From Bacteroidota bacterium (GTDB lineage Bacteria; Bacteroidota; Bacteroidia; Sphingobacteriales; Sphingobacteriaceae), in assembly GCA_013288465.1 (NCBI GenBank), contig JABDBT010000118.1, positions 1 to 5,463 of the forward strand: 5,463 nt of DNA, given 5' to 3'. The translations under genes were made by a program, and so were the position numbers. Positions 4,122 through 5,463 of this stretch are shown here, one piece after another. Positions within the stretch are counted from its first letter, which is position 1. Each line of letters opens with the position of its first letter. The notes under the pieces were generated by a model that was not told the DNA's origin, did no database searches, and saw nothing but the letters and a program-made list of their open reading frames with translations.

Positions 4122-5463
4122 TTATGAGCTCCACTCAGGTATTTCATAACCTAAAAACTCAAACAATTTTTGGTTAAATGGCCGATAAAACGCGGTCAAA
4201 ATTTCTTTGGCTTCATCATCAAATGCCTCTACCGTATATTCCCTTTTATTTGCAATCACGTTTGGCAATGCTTCTTTTTCCTGTCCCAAAAAAGCCAGAA
4301 TATTATTCAATTCATTTTCAGGGTTGTCGCGCCAACGTTCCATGATAGTAATATAGATTTGTGACCGGTGATAATAATTTAACAATTGAGTTATTTGATG
4401 AACATAAACCCCACGCAACAAAAAGCCGTCAAACGCTTCTATAGTATCAAAAATGTCGGGGGCATCCTGCCGTTTTTTTTCAATAATTCCGAATTCAGTT
4501 TTAATATTGGTTAAAAAATCTTTATCATGTCCCCAATCCCAACGGGTTGAATCCGGTAATACCTGCTTATAGTGATTATATTGACTGAACGCGCGGTAAA
4601 CAGGGTCCCGGATACAAATGATCAGTTTGGCGTTTGGAACGATTGTATGGATGCGTTTAAAGCAGTATATGCCGGGAAGATAATTAGGTGAGGAATCTAA
4701 AAACATACCGGTCGAACCCATAAAATGCGAAAAGTACCAATCAAGCCCGTTCTTCCATTTTTTGATATGACCGAAAAAATTAACTTCTTTTATCGGCCTG
4801 TTATTTTGAACAGGCCCGTGGATATTGGGATGAGCAATTAAGTTTGCATGTAGCGTAGATGTTCCGCATTTTTGCACGCCCATGATAATGGCGTTTGGCG
4901 GATTCATAAATCCAATAACACGTTGAATAAAGTAGGATACCAGATCGCTTTTTTCGGGCGTTAGGGCTAGGTGCTGGTTAATTGCTGTAGTAACCTGGTG
5001 ATAAACTGTGGTTGGGGATGGTGCTTCTTCTGCCCCGTTTAACGCCTCGGTGCAAATGGATAGCCACTTTTTCATCCAGCCCGGTAAATCTGCCGGGGTG
5101 CCGGCACCCATTATATCACGGGTTATAGCCAATAAGGTTTCCTTTTGCTCCTCAAACTTGGCGTGGAACTCCATTTTATCGATTAGAAAATTGTCGGTTG
5201 CTTCTGCTGCGAGAAACTCTTCGGAGGGGGCATCGCTTACGGTCTCGAACCTGCTTGCTTCGGATTGCGCTGAATCGCTGAACTGGATAGCAGGTTTCAA
5301 CGTCATGATAAACTCCGGATTAACGCTGCATAGCATATTTATCAAACCCACTTGCAGGTAGAACGCAAAGGTTAATATCAATTCATCATCAATCACATCA
5401 TCCTTTAGTGCTTCCGGGATAATCTGAGAAAAACCGGTTGAAAACGCAAAATCCTGTTCGCCA
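4122..5463 (-). CDS. PAPS-dependent sulfotransferase with long N-terminal extension (5' end outside window)
   Basis: Transfers a sulfuryl group from PAPS to an unidentified acceptor. The frame stays open to the right edge (446 full codons plus stop). Numbered from a GTG at 5396, the sulfotransferase domain spans about 168-418. It has the 5'-phosphosulfate loop GVQKCGTST (173-181), KEVNFFG (203-209) with Glu204 placed like the catalytic base of heparan-sulfate-type enzymes, DSSPNYL (234-240), and the 3'-phosphate site CIRDPVYRAFSQYNHY (261-276) with Arg263 and Ser271. The terminal RPFNQKLFEFLG is typical. The 170 or more residues before it match no family I know and include an acidic Ser/Ala-rich stretch (about 38-68) and helical segments. 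Possible starts are upstream of the window, the GTG at 5396, or the ATG at 5306 (MTLKPAIQF) with GGAG six bases before it. First visible gene of the set; its role resembles RaxST, but the motifs are of the heparan type, so it is not clearly an orthologue. Confidence 0.92.
   Translation of the reverse strand, partial: GEQDFAFSTGFSQIIPEALKDDVIDDELILTFAFYLQVGLINMLCSVNPEFIMTLKPAIQFSDSAQSEASRFETVSDAPSEEFLAAEATDNFLIDKMEFHAKFEEQKETLLAITRDIMGAGTPADLPGWMKKWLSICTEALNGAEEAPSPTTVYHQVTTAINQHLALTPEKSDLVSYFIQRVIGFMNPPNAIIMGVQKCGTSTLHANLIAHPNIHGPVQNNRPIKEVNFFGHIKKWKNGLDWYFSHFMGSTGMFLDSSPNYLPGIYCFKRIHTIVPNAKLIICIRDPVYRAFSQYNHYKQVLPDSTRWDWGHDKDFLTNIKTEFGIIEKKRQDAPDIFDTIEAFDGFLLRGVYVHQITQLLNYYHRSQIYITIMERWRDNPENELNNILAFLGQEKEALPNVIANKREYTVEAFDDEAKEILTAFYRPFNQKLFEFLGYEIPEWSS

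Noticed and set aside
4058..4147. Upstream ATG (4147) for the APS kinase
   Set aside because: It would add 30 basic residues unlike the DUF2061 N-terminus and overlap the sulfotransferase gene. The ATG at 4057 fits better, though the overlap start cannot be fully excluded.
5394..5396. GTG at 5396 as the true sulfotransferase start
   Set aside because: The frame stays open for 22 more codons to the window edge with coding-like composition (GEQDFAFSTGFSQIIPEALK), so there is no reason to stop at this GTG.
1..5463. CRISPR array, tRNA/rRNA, insertion sequence or transposase
   Set aside because: No regularly spaced direct repeats, no tRNA-like cloverleaf or rRNA sequence, and no transposase-like frame were seen on either strand.

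Overview
The window looks like chromosomal DNA of a Bacteroidota member, most likely a Sphingobacteriaceae-type genome (Mucilaginibacter/Pedobacter-like). The reasons are the type of peptidase-containing exporter with an S-Q-G-Q ABC signature, weak or absent Shine-Dalgarno sites, moderate GC, and intergenic space packed with short palindromic dispersed repeats. The taxonomic call is inference from family resemblance; no search was possible.

All four recognisable genes lie on the minus strand and read right to left. (1) 5463-4122: a PAPS-dependent sulfotransferase with a long unassigned N-terminal extension; it is open at the right edge. (2) 4057-3155: a fusion of a small DUF2061-like membrane domain with an APS kinase (CysC), which makes the sulfuryl donor PAPS. 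(3) 3074-861: a bacteriocin-type exporter with an N-terminal C39 double-glycine leader peptidase, six membrane segments and an ABC ATPase; it starts at TTG. (4) 372-1: the N-terminal part of a HlyD-type periplasmic adaptor, open at the left edge. No complete gene was found on the plus strand.

Together the set reads as 'make PAPS, sulfate something, cleave its leader and export it'. The same functional parts occur in the Xanthomonas rax system, where RaxST sulfates the RaxX peptide, RaxP/RaxQ supply PAPS, and RaxB (C39-ABC) and RaxA (HlyD) export it. This locus is therefore a candidate Bacteroidota sulfated-peptide (sulfated RiPP) secretion system. No convincing precursor peptide is inside the window, so the substrate is unproven.

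The 488-base stretch between the exporter and the adaptor (373-860) holds no convincing gene, only a mosaic of short inverted repeats. One 29-base repeat at the exporter's 3' end (832-860) recurs with one mismatch inside the exporter gene (2760-2788). There it adds about 11-12 residues in frame between the catalytic His and Asp of the C39 protease. A related copy lies inverted at 472-498. The 80-base gap between the kinase and exporter genes carries an 18-base perfect palindrome that overlaps the kinase stop codon. The adaptor appears to lack the coiled-coil hairpin usual in HlyD proteins.
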